Shown here: positions 54,958-63,630 of the stretch, one piece after another
How positions within the stretch are numbered: the first letter of the stretch is position 1
Layout: the number at the start of each line of letters is the position of its first letter
Origin: JAGTVG01 sp964389805
GTDB lineage: Bacteria > Bacteroidota > Bacteroidia > Cytophagales > Cyclobacteriaceae
Length of the DNA stretch: 64,000 nucleotides
NCBI GenBank assembly: GCA_964389805.1
Contig: CAYMFU010000117.1
Coordinates: 50,553 to 114,552 of the forward strand
Reading direction: 5' to 3'
Made by a program: the position numbers and the translations under genes
The notes under the pieces: model-generated
What the model saw: only the letters and a program-made list of their open reading frames with translations
The model's database searches: none
Told to the model about the DNA's origin: nothing

Positions 54958-55419
54958 ATGGACAAAACAATGATAAAGACATTTGAAAAATCGATCTTAC
55001 TTTTTTTTGTTCTTTTTGTGTTCTTTCCTTTCCAGAAACCAAAAGCCCAATGCTCCCCCGGGACATTATCAAGGCAATGCATCGATAAAATGAGTGATGG
55101 ATTTATATATCTGAAAAGCTTTAGTATTGATGGGCAGGATAATACCAGGGAAAAAATCGAGTACACCACTGTCTTAAGTAAAGATACCCAGTATATATTT
55201 CAGATATGTTCATCTATCGAAGGTGCAGATGGCATAGTCCTTACCATTTATGATTCTAACCGAAATGCAGTCACATCAAACCAGGAAGAAATTATAATTG
55301 ATCCTGAATTAAAGTATATGTGTTCTTCAACGGGTATCTATTATCTGACATTTACTTTCTTTGAGTCAAAGAACAGGTGTGGTGGCTGTATATTGTCCTT
55401 TAAAAATTCTCAGGATTGA
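54958..55419 (+). CDS. Secreted protein of unknown function
   Basis: A 153-residue exported protein with a strong signal sequence (SILLFFVLFVFF then a likely cut after PKAQ). The mature part has six cysteines, including CSPGTLSRQC near its start and RCGGC near the end, and beta-rich segments such as DGIVLTIYDSNRNAV resembling small PPC-like domains. The frame opens upstream at a TTG within cdd, but 54958 gives the signal peptide. Its end overlaps the convergent SDR gene by 10 bases. I cannot assign a function. Confidence 0.65.
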   Translation: MDKTMIKTFEKSILLFFVLFVFFPFQKPKAQCSPGTLSRQCIDKMSDGFIYLKSFSIDGQDNTREKIEYTTVLSKDTQYIFQICSSIEGADGIVLTIYDSNRNAVTSNQEEIIIDPELKYMCSSTGIYYLTFTFFESKNRCGGCILSFKNSQD

Positions 55420-56168
55420 TCCCGGTTGACAAGGGTAGAACTAGCCTGAGCTGTAGGAAAAATAATCGAATCGCTAATATTTACATGGGGTGGACGGGTA
55501 ACAATAAACAATATCAAATCGGCAATGTCATTCCCAGTTAGAGGTTTCATACCATTATACACTGATTTCGATCTTTGTTTGTCGCCCTTAAACCTGACCA
55601 CAGAGAACTCTGTATCAACTAATCCAGGATTGATCTGTGAAACTTTAATGCCATATTGATTAAGGTCTATACGCATCCCATTATTTATTGCATCAACAGC
55701 GTGCTTCGAGGCACAATACACATTTCCTTTAGGATACACTTCCTTCCCTGCAATTGAACCAATATTTACAACATGTCCAGACCTGCGTTCAACCATGCCG
55801 GGAATAACAGCCTTGGACACATATAATAATCCCTTTACGTTTATATCAATCATGGACTCCCAGTCATCGAGACTCCCTTCGTGAATCGAATCATAACCGT
55901 GGGCATTGCCTGCATTATTTACCAGAATATCGATTTTCTTCCATTCTTCAGGAAGATCGTCTATGATTTGAAATACTTTATCTTTATCCTTTACATCGAA
56001 GGTCAGAGTATGCACCTTGACTTTTTGACTTAATGCCGCCTGTAAGGACTGAAGCCGCTTTTCCCTTCTCCCACAAATGATCAGGTCAATTCCATGATCC
56101 GAAAAAATTCTTGCCGTAGCTTCTCCAATTCCTGAAGTGGCCCCGGTAATAAATGCGATTCTTGACAT
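55410..56168 (-). CDS. Short-chain dehydrogenase/reductase (YdfG-like)
   Basis: A 252-residue classical SDR. The cofactor loop TGATSGIGEAT (residues 8-18) with CGRREKR favours NADP. NNAG, the catalytic Ser in NIGSIAG, and YCASK (Tyr and Lys) are all present. The overall pattern is close to YdfG, which oxidises serine or reduces malonic semialdehyde; substrate is inferred from similarity only. It begins 2 bases after the porT stop on the same strand. Confidence 0.86.
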   Translation of the reverse strand: MSRIAFITGATSGIGEATARIFSDHGIDLIICGRREKRLQSLQAALSQKVKVHTLTFDVKDKDKVFQIIDDLPEEWKKIDILVNNAGNAHGYDSIHEGSLDDWESMIDINVKGLLYVSKAVIPGMVERRSGHVVNIGSIAGKEVYPKGNVYCASKHAVDAINNGMRIDLNQYGIKVSQINPGLVDTEFSVVRFKGDKQRSKSVYNGMKPLTGNDIADLILFIVTRPPHVNISDSIIFPTAQASSTLVNRDQS

Positions 56169-56170
56169 AA

Positions 56171-56899
56171 TTATTCAAAATTTAGGTATATAGTGATCAC
56201 ATTTGTACGTAAACTGCTTATCCCATCACTATACCCAAATTTATCTTCTTGTAATAAATTGAGCAAACCTTTTGAGAACCTAATTTCGGGAGCGAATTTA
56301 AAAAGAGGAAAATAGATATCGAAGCCAAACCCGAATTCACCGCTAAGGTTAAATCCAGCGGTTTGTAATTTTCGCTCTTCCTCATCATCTTTATTACCAC
56401 TTGCTTGTATGGCAGGATTCAGACCTCCAATTAAATATACCTTGAAATTATTCCACCGGATTGATTTATACTTAAATAGAAGCGGGAACTCTACTGTGGT
56501 TGATTCAACCAGTTGGTTTATCTGACTCCCGTCAGTAAAGTTAAATTCAAGGTTGTACTCATAGAAACCAACCTTTGGAGTTACCCTGAAATCAAAAAAC
56601 TGCCCCAATCTCATGTTAACTATAAAACCAAGGTCGAAACCAATCCTGGGCTGTGGCTGAATTGAAGCTAGTGAATCCATAGAACCATTTAAGAATTTTT
56701 CAGAATAATCCATACTGAAATATGATCTGTGGACAGCAAGCAAAAATCCATAATGGATCCACTTTTCATCATAGTTCGGCAGATTAATCGCAAAATTCTT
56801 TTGCCCGAATGTCTGATTGCTCACTAATATCAAAAGAATGATAATTACGCCTTTGTGCCAGTGTAAATTGAACTTATTCCAAATGTGAGCGGTATGCAT
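56171..56899 (-). CDS. porT: PorT, type IX secretion outer-membrane protein
   Basis: A 242-residue exported beta-barrel protein with a signal segment (GVIIILLILVSNQTFGQ). Repeated amphipathic strands, FDLGFIVNMRLG, FFDFRVTPKVGFYEYNL and the final Phe-rich strand (TIYLNFE) fit PorT/outer-membrane barrel domains. In Bacteroidota porT is typically beside ubiE/menG; here it overlaps it by 55 bases. It is required for type IX secretion in Porphyromonas and Flavobacterium. Start choice within the overlap is uncertain. Confidence 0.85.
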   Translation of the reverse strand: MHTAHIWNKFNLHWHKGVIIILLILVSNQTFGQKNFAINLPNYDEKWIHYGFLLAVHRSYFSMDYSEKFLNGSMDSLASIQPQPRIGFDLGFIVNMRLGQFFDFRVTPKVGFYEYNLEFNFTDGSQINQLVESTTVEFPLLFKYKSIRWNNFKVYLIGGLNPAIQASGNKDDEEERKLQTAGFNLSGEFGFGFDIYFPLFKFAPEIRFSKGLLNLLQEDKFGYSDGISSLRTNVITIYLNFE

Positions 56900-57570
56900 C
56901 TAACTTCTTTAAATCCAACGTTCGATAGAATAGTCAAAAAATCATTACCTTCTGGAAATACCTGCACTGACTCCGGCAGATATGTATAAGCCGAATGATC
57001 CCTTGAAACCATCTTGCCAATAATTGGCAGGATGTATTTAAAATACAGATTATAAACCTGTTTAAAAGGAAACTTTGAAGGTTTGGAAAATTCTAGTATG
57101 ACAACTTTGCCATTTTTATTCAATACCCTGTACATTTCCGAAAGCCCTTTGCTAAGATTTTCAAAGTTCCTTACACCAAAAGCAACGATCACAGCACTGA
57201 ATTTATTATCCTCGAAGGCCAAGTTTTCTGAGTCACCCAGCAATAATTCGATTTTATCATTCAGATTTCTTTTTTTGATCTTCTGCCGGCCTTGCTTGAT
57301 CATCCCTTCAGAAATATCGATCCCTGTAACTTTTTCAGGATTTAATTTCAATGCTTGCAAGGCAAAATCCCCTGTTCCGGTGGCTATATCTAATATTTGT
57401 TTGGGGTGATGGGATATTAAAAGATTTATTGCCTTTCGCCTCCAGATCCTGTCGATTCCAAAGCTTAGCATATGATTTAAGAGATCATACCTTGGGCTAA
57501 TGTTATCGAACATCAAAGCTACTTGTTTCTTCTTACCCAAAGTATTGTTTTTATACGGAAAAACAGTCAT
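56845..57570 (-). CDS. ubiE/menG: Demethylmenaquinone methyltransferase
   Basis: A 241-residue SAM methyltransferase for the last step of menaquinone synthesis. DIATGTGDFALQAL is the SAM loop, and FGVRNFENLSKGLSEMYRVL, YTYLPESVQVFP and KEVRCIPLTFGISSIYTG are signatures of UbiE. The phylum uses menaquinone, so MenG activity is expected. It overlaps porT by 55 bases. Confidence 0.95.
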   Translation of the reverse strand: MTVFPYKNNTLGKKKQVALMFDNISPRYDLLNHMLSFGIDRIWRRKAINLLISHHPKQILDIATGTGDFALQALKLNPEKVTGIDISEGMIKQGRQKIKKRNLNDKIELLLGDSENLAFEDNKFSAVIVAFGVRNFENLSKGLSEMYRVLNKNGKVVILEFSKPSKFPFKQVYNLYFKYILPIIGKMVSRDHSAYTYLPESVQVFPEGNDFLTILSNVGFKEVRCIPLTFGISSIYTGTKA

Positions 57571-57636
57571 GAAATCAAATTGCCGGAAATATCCTGTTTA
57601 AGTAAGAAAATAGAGAAAGCGCAAAGAAACGATTTT

Positions 57637-59676
57637 TTATTGGATAAACCTCATTACCTTAAATTCAACACGGCGATTAATTTCTCTTCCATCACGTTCA
57701 TTATCGTTAGATACGATCGGTTTTTCTTCACCATATCCTGTGGCCATAATTCTAGCAGCATCTACTCCTTTTCTGGTTAATACGTTTACCACAGCTCTGG
57801 CCCTTCGATATGATAGATCTTTATTATATTCTTTTGTTCCAATATTATCGGTGTGCCCTGAGATCTCAACTACCAATCTGGAATTTTCAGCCAGCATGTT
57901 ATAGATTTTGTTAATTTCAAAAAGGGATTCATCCTTAAGTGTTACTTTATCGAAATCAAAATAGATATTCCTCAATATTAACTTTGATCCGGCAACTGCC
58001 TTTTTCAATATAAAATCATATTCTATCGATTGTATCTTGTCAATGCTCGCAGGAATTGTGTAATTCCGGTTTATAAAAATATATCCATCTTTTTCAACAG
58101 AAATCGTATATACAGACTGTTCATCATTTTTTACAGAAGCCTGGTACTTCCCTGCACTCAGATTTCTTACGCCAGCTAAAATATTAAGGGATTTATTCCT
58201 GATCTGGACTTTAGCATTTATCAGATTGTTATTCTCATCCCTTACATTTACAGTGATATTAATCGGTTGTTTGTTATCCGGCAATCGGACAAATTCAGGC
58301 TCTTCTTCAGTAATATTCTGAATTTCTTCAGGTATGCTGAACAGGTAGATATCCTGATAACCAAATCCATCTTCCCTTACTGAAGAGAAATATCCCTTTT
58401 CCCCTTGTTGTGTAGTGATAAAGGATATATCGTCATCCGGCGTGTTAATCGGATATCCAATATTTACAGGTTTAATCCAGGATTGATTGGCTGAATCGTA
58501 CACTGTTTTGTAAATATCATATCCACCCATTCCTTTATGTCCAGTACTGCTGAAATACAGCGTTTTTCCATCGTACTCCATAAACGGAAAATCATCATCT
58601 CCTGGCGTATTGATCGTAGGTCCAATATTGATAATATTTATCCAATTTCCATTATTATCCAGTTCGGCATAGAAAATATCCAGCCCCCCGACCGATCCAA
58701 CCCGGTCACTGGCAAAAAACATAATATTTCCATCTGGAGACAGGGCCACTGATGTCTCTTTGTTACCTGTATTTATCTCCCCGGGAATTGGAATTGGTTT
58801 GGACCACATCTCACCGTTGATTTTTTCCGAGAAATATATATCCCCACGGTTTTCATCAAGATAAATATATAATTCCTTGCCATCCTCTGAAATAGTTAGA
58901 CTGGACTCAAAAAAAGGAGTATTTATGATGTCTGATATATTGGTAGCCCTCACCCACCGGTCATTATCCATTCTAGCTATAAATATCTCTTCATACGGAA
59001 AATTATCCTCAAACACATCCTGATTGAGGTTCCCATCCGGACGTCTTGAGGTAAATACGATCAAAGTTTCATCCTGATTAACTGATGGTCCATAATCAGG
59101 CCATTCCGAGTTAATATTGGGGCCAACATTTGTAATGTTATAGTTCAAGGGTGCTCCAACAAGGTCAGCTCCTATAAAACATTCTTTAATATGCTTTTCT
59201 GCCAGTTCCGGGGCAATCCTATCCTCTCCTTCATAATCAGGTTCTGTTTGGCACAATTCGATATATTTATGAAAGAACAACTTGGCATTGTCGAAATCCA
59301 GAGCAAATTGGTGAGCACGCCCAAGCTGGTAAAAAAGATCAAAAGTATACTCTGGATCAATTTCATAAACTTTTAAAAGGTAGGGGACGGCTTTTTCCTT
59401 ATTAATGGTTTGAAGGTATAAATAACCAGCCATATAATTGGCCTTTACGTTATCCGGATCAAAATCCAATACCTGAACATATGCATCCCTGGCCTGAATC
59501 TCAGCATTTGAATTAATATAAATTTCATCTGCTATTTGAATTAGCTGATTGGCTATCTCCTGGTTATCTTGTGCATAGCCATGAGAAACGATGAAAAATA
59601 CAACTGGAAGGAAGAACAGGAAACTCTTACTGTATCTTCGATAAGTACAATTATCTTTCAAATTATTGTCTTTCAT
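57637..59676 (-). CDS. PorE-like protein: TPR, PD40 beta-propeller, carboxypeptidase-regulatory-like and OmpA domains
   Basis: A 679-residue exported protein. Order: signal peptide (FLFFLPVVFFIVSHGYA), TPR-like helices to about residue 170, WD40/PD40 propeller blades with repeated LSPDG, FFASDR, YFSSTG and GYDIY motifs, a carboxypeptidase-regulatory-like beta domain, and a C-terminal OmpA domain (ISGHTDNIGTKEYNKDLSYR). The OmpA part should bind peptidoglycan. This is the architecture of PorE, a type IX secretion anchor. The frame opens at 59709; the ATG at 59676 is preferred because a promoter box overlaps the earlier start. Confidence 0.88.
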   Translation of the reverse strand: MKDNNLKDNCTYRRYSKSFLFFLPVVFFIVSHGYAQDNQEIANQLIQIADEIYINSNAEIQARDAYVQVLDFDPDNVKANYMAGYLYLQTINKEKAVPYLLKVYEIDPEYTFDLFYQLGRAHQFALDFDNAKLFFHKYIELCQTEPDYEGEDRIAPELAEKHIKECFIGADLVGAPLNYNITNVGPNINSEWPDYGPSVNQDETLIVFTSRRPDGNLNQDVFEDNFPYEEIFIARMDNDRWVRATNISDIINTPFFESSLTISEDGKELYIYLDENRGDIYFSEKINGEMWSKPIPIPGEINTGNKETSVALSPDGNIMFFASDRVGSVGGLDIFYAELDNNGNWINIINIGPTINTPGDDDFPFMEYDGKTLYFSSTGHKGMGGYDIYKTVYDSANQSWIKPVNIGYPINTPDDDISFITTQQGEKGYFSSVREDGFGYQDIYLFSIPEEIQNITEEEPEFVRLPDNKQPINITVNVRDENNNLINAKVQIRNKSLNILAGVRNLSAGKYQASVKNDEQSVYTISVEKDGYIFINRNYTIPASIDKIQSIEYDFILKKAVAGSKLILRNIYFDFDKVTLKDESLFEINKIYNMLAENSRLVVEISGHTDNIGTKEYNKDLSYRRARAVVNVLTRKGVDAARIMATGYGEEKPIVSNDNERDGREINRRVEFKVMRFIQ

Positions 59677-59713
59677 GTTTATCACTCTAATATAGATATG
59701 AATAATCAATATT

Positions 59714-59721
59714 CAAAAATA
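59714..59721 (-). promoter_or_regulatory. Probable -7 box for the PorE-like gene
   Basis: CAAAAATA reads TATTTTTG on the minus strand, an exact TAnnTTTG. It gives a leader of about 30 bases to the ATG at 59676. A TTTTG lies 14 bases upstream, nearer than standard. Confidence 0.4.
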
Positions 59722-59767
59722 CAAGCCGTTTTATACAAAATTAAAATTGAATAAAAATGAAGGCGCA

Positions 59768-61393
59768 TTACTCTTTTCTGGTTAAAGTAACATTTTTTAT
59801 AATCTCAGCAGGACCTGATTTATTCTGGACATTTAACAGAAAATCCTCATTCCTGTAACCGTGGGCCTCAATAGCTATCCTGTATTTCCTCCCTGATGCA
59901 AGAGATATGGAAAAAGTACCCTTTTGTTTCTCGGTCTGAAATATGCCTATCAGGTTATTATTCATTTCGTCCCTTACAATAATCTCAGCACTCACAGGAG
60001 AAAGATCGATTTTGTCTCTGACCTCTCCTGAGGCAATGGCCAACATTATTCCGTCATCTTCTCTTGTAAGCATGTAAATATCTGTGTTCCCATAAGAATC
60101 TTCTCTTTGCGATGAATAATACGCCCTTTCTCCATCTGCACTCCATACAAAGTATACATCATCATCCGCTGAATTAATTGGGAATCCCATATTTACAGGT
60201 CTTGTCCACCGTTTCTTATCTTCCCTGTATTCCGTGTAAAAAATATCATATCCCCCCATGCTGCTATGCCCTTTTGAGCTGAAATAAAGTTTATTTCCAT
60301 CCGGATGTAGAAAAGGACCATCCTCATCATATTTAGTATTTATATAAGCCCCCAGGTTTTCAGGAGTTGACCAATTACCAGCCTGATCTTTCCGGGATAT
60401 ATAAAGATCGGTACCGCCATATCCGCCTTGCCTGTCACTGGAGATAACCAGGATTGATTCATCTTCCGAAACAGTTGCTGATGATTCCCATGACTTTGAA
60501 TTTATAGCTTCGATCTTCACAGGATTTTGCCATTGCCCATTTTGTGCTGAGCTTATGTACAGATCTCCAGAAATTCTGGAAGAAAACCGGTCATCATTTC
60601 CCATGTATAAAAATAGAAGCTCACCATCTGGGCTTAATCCAACGGCGGAATTATGTAAATTATCCTGGTTTATGGGCTGACCTATACTTAAGGCTTCCTG
60701 CCAGGATCCATTTGTACGATGAGAAATAAACACATTTTCATAATACTGTCCGGTCAATGGATCGGATTTGGTTTTTTTTGTGGCTTTCCTTTTAGATGTA
60801 TAAATCAGCACATCTTCATTCTTATTAAGAAGGGGAGCAAAATCATCGTATTCGTTATTGATGTTTGGCCCAAGGTTAGTAATGGATGTATTAAGAAAAG
60901 GATCTTTTACATATCTCAAGCCATTTCGACATTGCTGGATGAAATGATCTATTTCTGCTTCGGTGACTTTTTTTGATCTGTTTTCGAGAGCAATAAATTG
61001 AATTTGTAATTTGTAGCTCTCATACATAATTATCGCTTTTTCGAACTCCATTCCAAGATGAAAGGCTCTGGCCAATTCAAACATAATGTTTTCCGGGGCA
61101 TCTTCCTGTTGATAGACAAACTCAAGATAAGGATAGGCAAGTGACTTGGCACTTGAATTGAGGTAACATATACCAATATGATATTTATACAGAGTATTCC
61201 CAGGATGTATGGAATCAAGCATGAGATAACCTTCCAGTGATCTGCTATAATCTCCAATCCTATAGTACTCCTGTGCAATATTTTCAATCCGGTTCGTAAA
61301 TCTTTCCGCCTCTTTGTCCTGGCTGTAAGCTTGAAATGAACACAAAGTAAATAGTATTAGGACTAAAGATATCAGGAACTTTCTTTTTTCCAT
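59768..61393 (-). CDS. TPR and PD40 propeller protein, paralogue of the PorE-like protein without OmpA domain
   Basis: A 541-residue exported protein (signal MEKRKFLISLVLILFTLCSFQAYS). The TPR segment, propeller blades (GLSPDGELLF, ISSDRQGGYGGTDLYIS, YFSSKGHSSMGGYDIFY) and the beta-sandwich near residues 455-540 follow the same order as in the downstream gene. It ends at the regulatory-like domain, with no OmpA part. The stop is clean and the frame intact. The pair arose by tandem duplication. It may bind a partner rather than peptidoglycan. Confidence 0.82.
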   Translation of the reverse strand: MEKRKFLISLVLILFTLCSFQAYSQDKEAERFTNRIENIAQEYYRIGDYSRSLEGYLMLDSIHPGNTLYKYHIGICYLNSSAKSLAYPYLEFVYQQEDAPENIMFELARAFHLGMEFEKAIIMYESYKLQIQFIALENRSKKVTEAEIDHFIQQCRNGLRYVKDPFLNTSITNLGPNINNEYDDFAPLLNKNEDVLIYTSKRKATKKTKSDPLTGQYYENVFISHRTNGSWQEALSIGQPINQDNLHNSAVGLSPDGELLFLYMGNDDRFSSRISGDLYISSAQNGQWQNPVKIEAINSKSWESSATVSEDESILVISSDRQGGYGGTDLYISRKDQAGNWSTPENLGAYINTKYDEDGPFLHPDGNKLYFSSKGHSSMGGYDIFYTEYREDKKRWTRPVNMGFPINSADDDVYFVWSADGERAYYSSQREDSYGNTDIYMLTREDDGIMLAIASGEVRDKIDLSPVSAEIIVRDEMNNNLIGIFQTEKQKGTFSISLASGRKYRIAIEAHGYRNEDFLLNVQNKSGPAEIIKNVTLTRKE

Positions 61394-61545
61394 GATTGGT
61401 CAGGTATAGGTTTAATTGATTTCTGATTTTGAAAATAATTATTTCCACTTTGCAATGCTAATGGTTTATATTCTTTTTATAAATTCCGTTAATTTGTTTG
61501 CAAGATTTGTCTTATAATTCCAATTAAAGAAAGTATTTTACGCAT

Positions 61546-62139
61546 ATGATAATAAAAAGCGCTGTATTTCAGAAGAGTGTTACTAAAATCAAGGATTGCC
61601 CGAAATCGATGGCGCATGATTTTGCTTTTATCGGAAGGTCTAATGTAGGGAAATCATCATTGATCAATGTGTTGGTTAATAAAAAACAATTGGCAAAAAC
61701 TTCGGGAAAACCGGGGAAGACTCAAACCATAAATTTCTTCCTGATCAATGATAAATGGCACCTTGTTGATTTACCCGGATATGGATGGGCAGGTGTCAGC
61801 AAGGAAAAAAAAGTAGAGTGGGTTGCCTTTGTAAGGGATTATCTGATAAAGCGTCATAATCTTTATTGCCTGTTTATTCTTATAGATATCAGACATGATC
61901 CACAAAGTATAGACCTGGAATTTATCAATTGGGCCGGAGAGAACAGGATCCCATTCGCCCTTGTTTTTACTAAAGCGGATAAAATTTCAAAGAACAAGGT
62001 AGATTCAGCCATTTCCAATTATAAAAAACGCCTGCTTAAGGATTGGGAAACCTTACCTGAGATATTCATTACTTCATCATTAAAACACATTGGCAAGGAA
62101 GATATCCTGAAATACATTGACAAAATCAATTCTGCCTAA
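61546..62139 (+). CDS. engB: Ribosome biogenesis GTP-binding protein EngB (YsxC/YihA)
   Basis: A 197-residue single-domain GTPase for large-subunit assembly. G1 is GRSNVGKSS (residues 30-38), G2 region TSGKPGKTQ, G3 DLPGYGWAGVS, G4 TKAD and G5 TSSLK. Length and motifs match EngB. It opens the rightward group with a DUF5606 gene 57 bases on. Confidence 0.96.
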   Translation: MIIKSAVFQKSVTKIKDCPKSMAHDFAFIGRSNVGKSSLINVLVNKKQLAKTSGKPGKTQTINFFLINDKWHLVDLPGYGWAGVSKEKKVEWVAFVRDYLIKRHNLYCLFILIDIRHDPQSIDLEFINWAGENRIPFALVFTKADKISKNKVDSAISNYKKRLLKDWETLPEIFITSSLKHIGKEDILKYIDKINSA

Positions 62140-62196
62140 AATTTTGTCATTAATTGAAAATCTTTCAAATTTGCAAAGCTAATTTTTAATAGAGGC

Positions 62197-62712
62197 ATGA
62201 AAGACTTAACAGAAATTGCATCGATATCGGGAAAAGGTGGACTATTCAGGATTATTAAACCTGGCAGGGTTGGCGTTATTCTTGAGAGCATGGATGATAA
62301 AAAGATCAAGATCGCAACCAATCCCAATCACAAAGTATCCATTCTTGCGGATATCTCGATCTATACTAAAACTGATGATGGATCAATGCCATTAGAGGAT
62401 ATACTTCGAAAGATCCACAAAGAATTTGCTGATGATCCGGGTATTGATGGCAAATCCACACCAGATGAACTGGTCAGCTTCATCGAATACCTTGTTCCGG
62501 AATATGATGAATCACGCGTTTATCCTTCCGATGTGAAGAAGTTGGTAAACTGGTACAATGTGCTCCTTCGTGAATTCCCGGATTTTTTCAAGGAAGAGAA
62601 GAAAGAGAAAAAGGAAGAAAAACCATCAAGCGGGAAGAAGAAAGAGTCAAATCCTGACACGGCAGAAGATCTGACTGATAACAAAAACAAAGAAAAGAAA
62701 AACACTCCTTGA
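62197..62712 (+). CDS. DUF5606 family protein
   Basis: A 171-residue protein of DUF5606, known from Bacteroidota. The N-terminal SH3-like beta domain (ISGKGGLFRIIKPGRVGVILESMDD, in part) is followed by a helical region with VLLREFPDFF and then a Lys/Glu-rich disordered tail of about 40 residues. Function unknown. It is followed after 24 bases by the ABC exporter permease, though nothing shows a shared role. Confidence 0.83.
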   Translation: MKDLTEIASISGKGGLFRIIKPGRVGVILESMDDKKIKIATNPNHKVSILADISIYTKTDDGSMPLEDILRKIHKEFADDPGIDGKSTPDELVSFIEYLVPEYDESRVYPSDVKKLVNWYNVLLREFPDFFKEEKKEKKEEKPSSGKKKESNPDTAEDLTDNKNKEKKNTP

Positions 62713-62736
62713 GGGAAAAAATAACAAGGCATATTT

Positions 62737-63552
62737 ATGGCTGATGTTAAATTCGATTCACGTAAAAAAGGCATTGGTTTTAATTTTAAAGAACTTTATG
62801 ATTACCGGGATTTATTCCTAATACTAGCATATCGTGATTTAAGGGTGCGTTACGCACAAACTTTTCTAGGTCTTTTCTGGGCGTTTCTACAACCTGCAGC
62901 TACTTTATTGATCTTTATCCTGATATTTGGGAAGGCAATAAACGTCGATACCGGAAATATTCCTTATCCTCTTTTTGCATTGACCGGGATGTCGGCATGG
63001 GCATATTTTTCTTTTGTATTATCACAATCCGGGCAATCGATTATAGGGGCCCAAGATATGGTAAAAAAAATATATTTTCCCAGGTTGGTTATTCCGCTTT
63101 CCAAGTCATTGGTTGCATTTGTTGATTTTCTAATCGGTATTGTTTTCGTTATTATATTAATGTTGATATACGGGTATCCTATTACTTTGAATCTAATTTG
63201 GTTTCCCGTTTTTTTTATAATTAATGTGATAGCTGCATTGGCAGTTGGAATATGGCTAAGTGCATTAACCATTCGATACAGAGATTTTATACATGTAATC
63301 CCGTTTTTAGTACAGTTTGGGCTTTATGCTACGCCGGTAGGCTATCCTGCTTCCTTAATCCCTGAAAAATATCAATTTATTTATCACTTAAATCCAATGG
63401 CTGGCGTTGTGGAAGGATTCAGGTTTTCTATTCTCGGGGGCGAACAAATCAGTCAATATGCCTGGTTATCTTTTTTGATTATTTTGCTGCTTTTCATTTC
63501 TGGAATAGCGTACTTCAAAAAAGTGGAAAGAGTAATGGCTGATATAGTATAG
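62737..63552 (+). CDS. ABC-2 type polysaccharide export permease
   Basis: A 271-residue membrane protein of the Wzm/TagG/KpsM type. The pre-helix segment LILAYRDLRVRYAQTFLGLFWAFLQP, here in part, and six hydrophobic segments fit. NPMAGVVEGFRF near the end is a family hallmark. It pairs with the ATPase gene that follows after 78 bases to export O-antigen, capsule or teichoic-like glycans across the inner membrane. Confidence 0.93.
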   Translation: MADVKFDSRKKGIGFNFKELYDYRDLFLILAYRDLRVRYAQTFLGLFWAFLQPAATLLIFILIFGKAINVDTGNIPYPLFALTGMSAWAYFSFVLSQSGQSIIGAQDMVKKIYFPRLVIPLSKSLVAFVDFLIGIVFVIILMLIYGYPITLNLIWFPVFFIINVIAALAVGIWLSALTIRYRDFIHVIPFLVQFGLYATPVGYPASLIPEKYQFIYHLNPMAGVVEGFRFSILGGEQISQYAWLSFLIILLLFISGIAYFKKVERVMADIV

Positions 63553-63590
63553 GTCGTATAAAATACCATAAGTATTATTTATGATTTGAT

Positions 63591-63598
63591 TAGATTTG
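63591..63598 (+). promoter_or_regulatory. Possible -7 box for the exporter ATPase gene
   Basis: TAGATTTG matches TAnnTTTG, 32 bases before the ATPase ATG. No -33 element at normal spacing; the gene may be mainly read from upstream. Confidence 0.25.
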
Positions 63599-63630
63599 TT
63601 AGAATAATTATAGAGTTATAAATCCAAAAC

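Noticed and set aside
57523..57780. 85-codon plus-strand frame between menG and the PorE-like gene
   Set aside because: Covers antisense ends of two well-supported genes and a short gap; no family resemblance.
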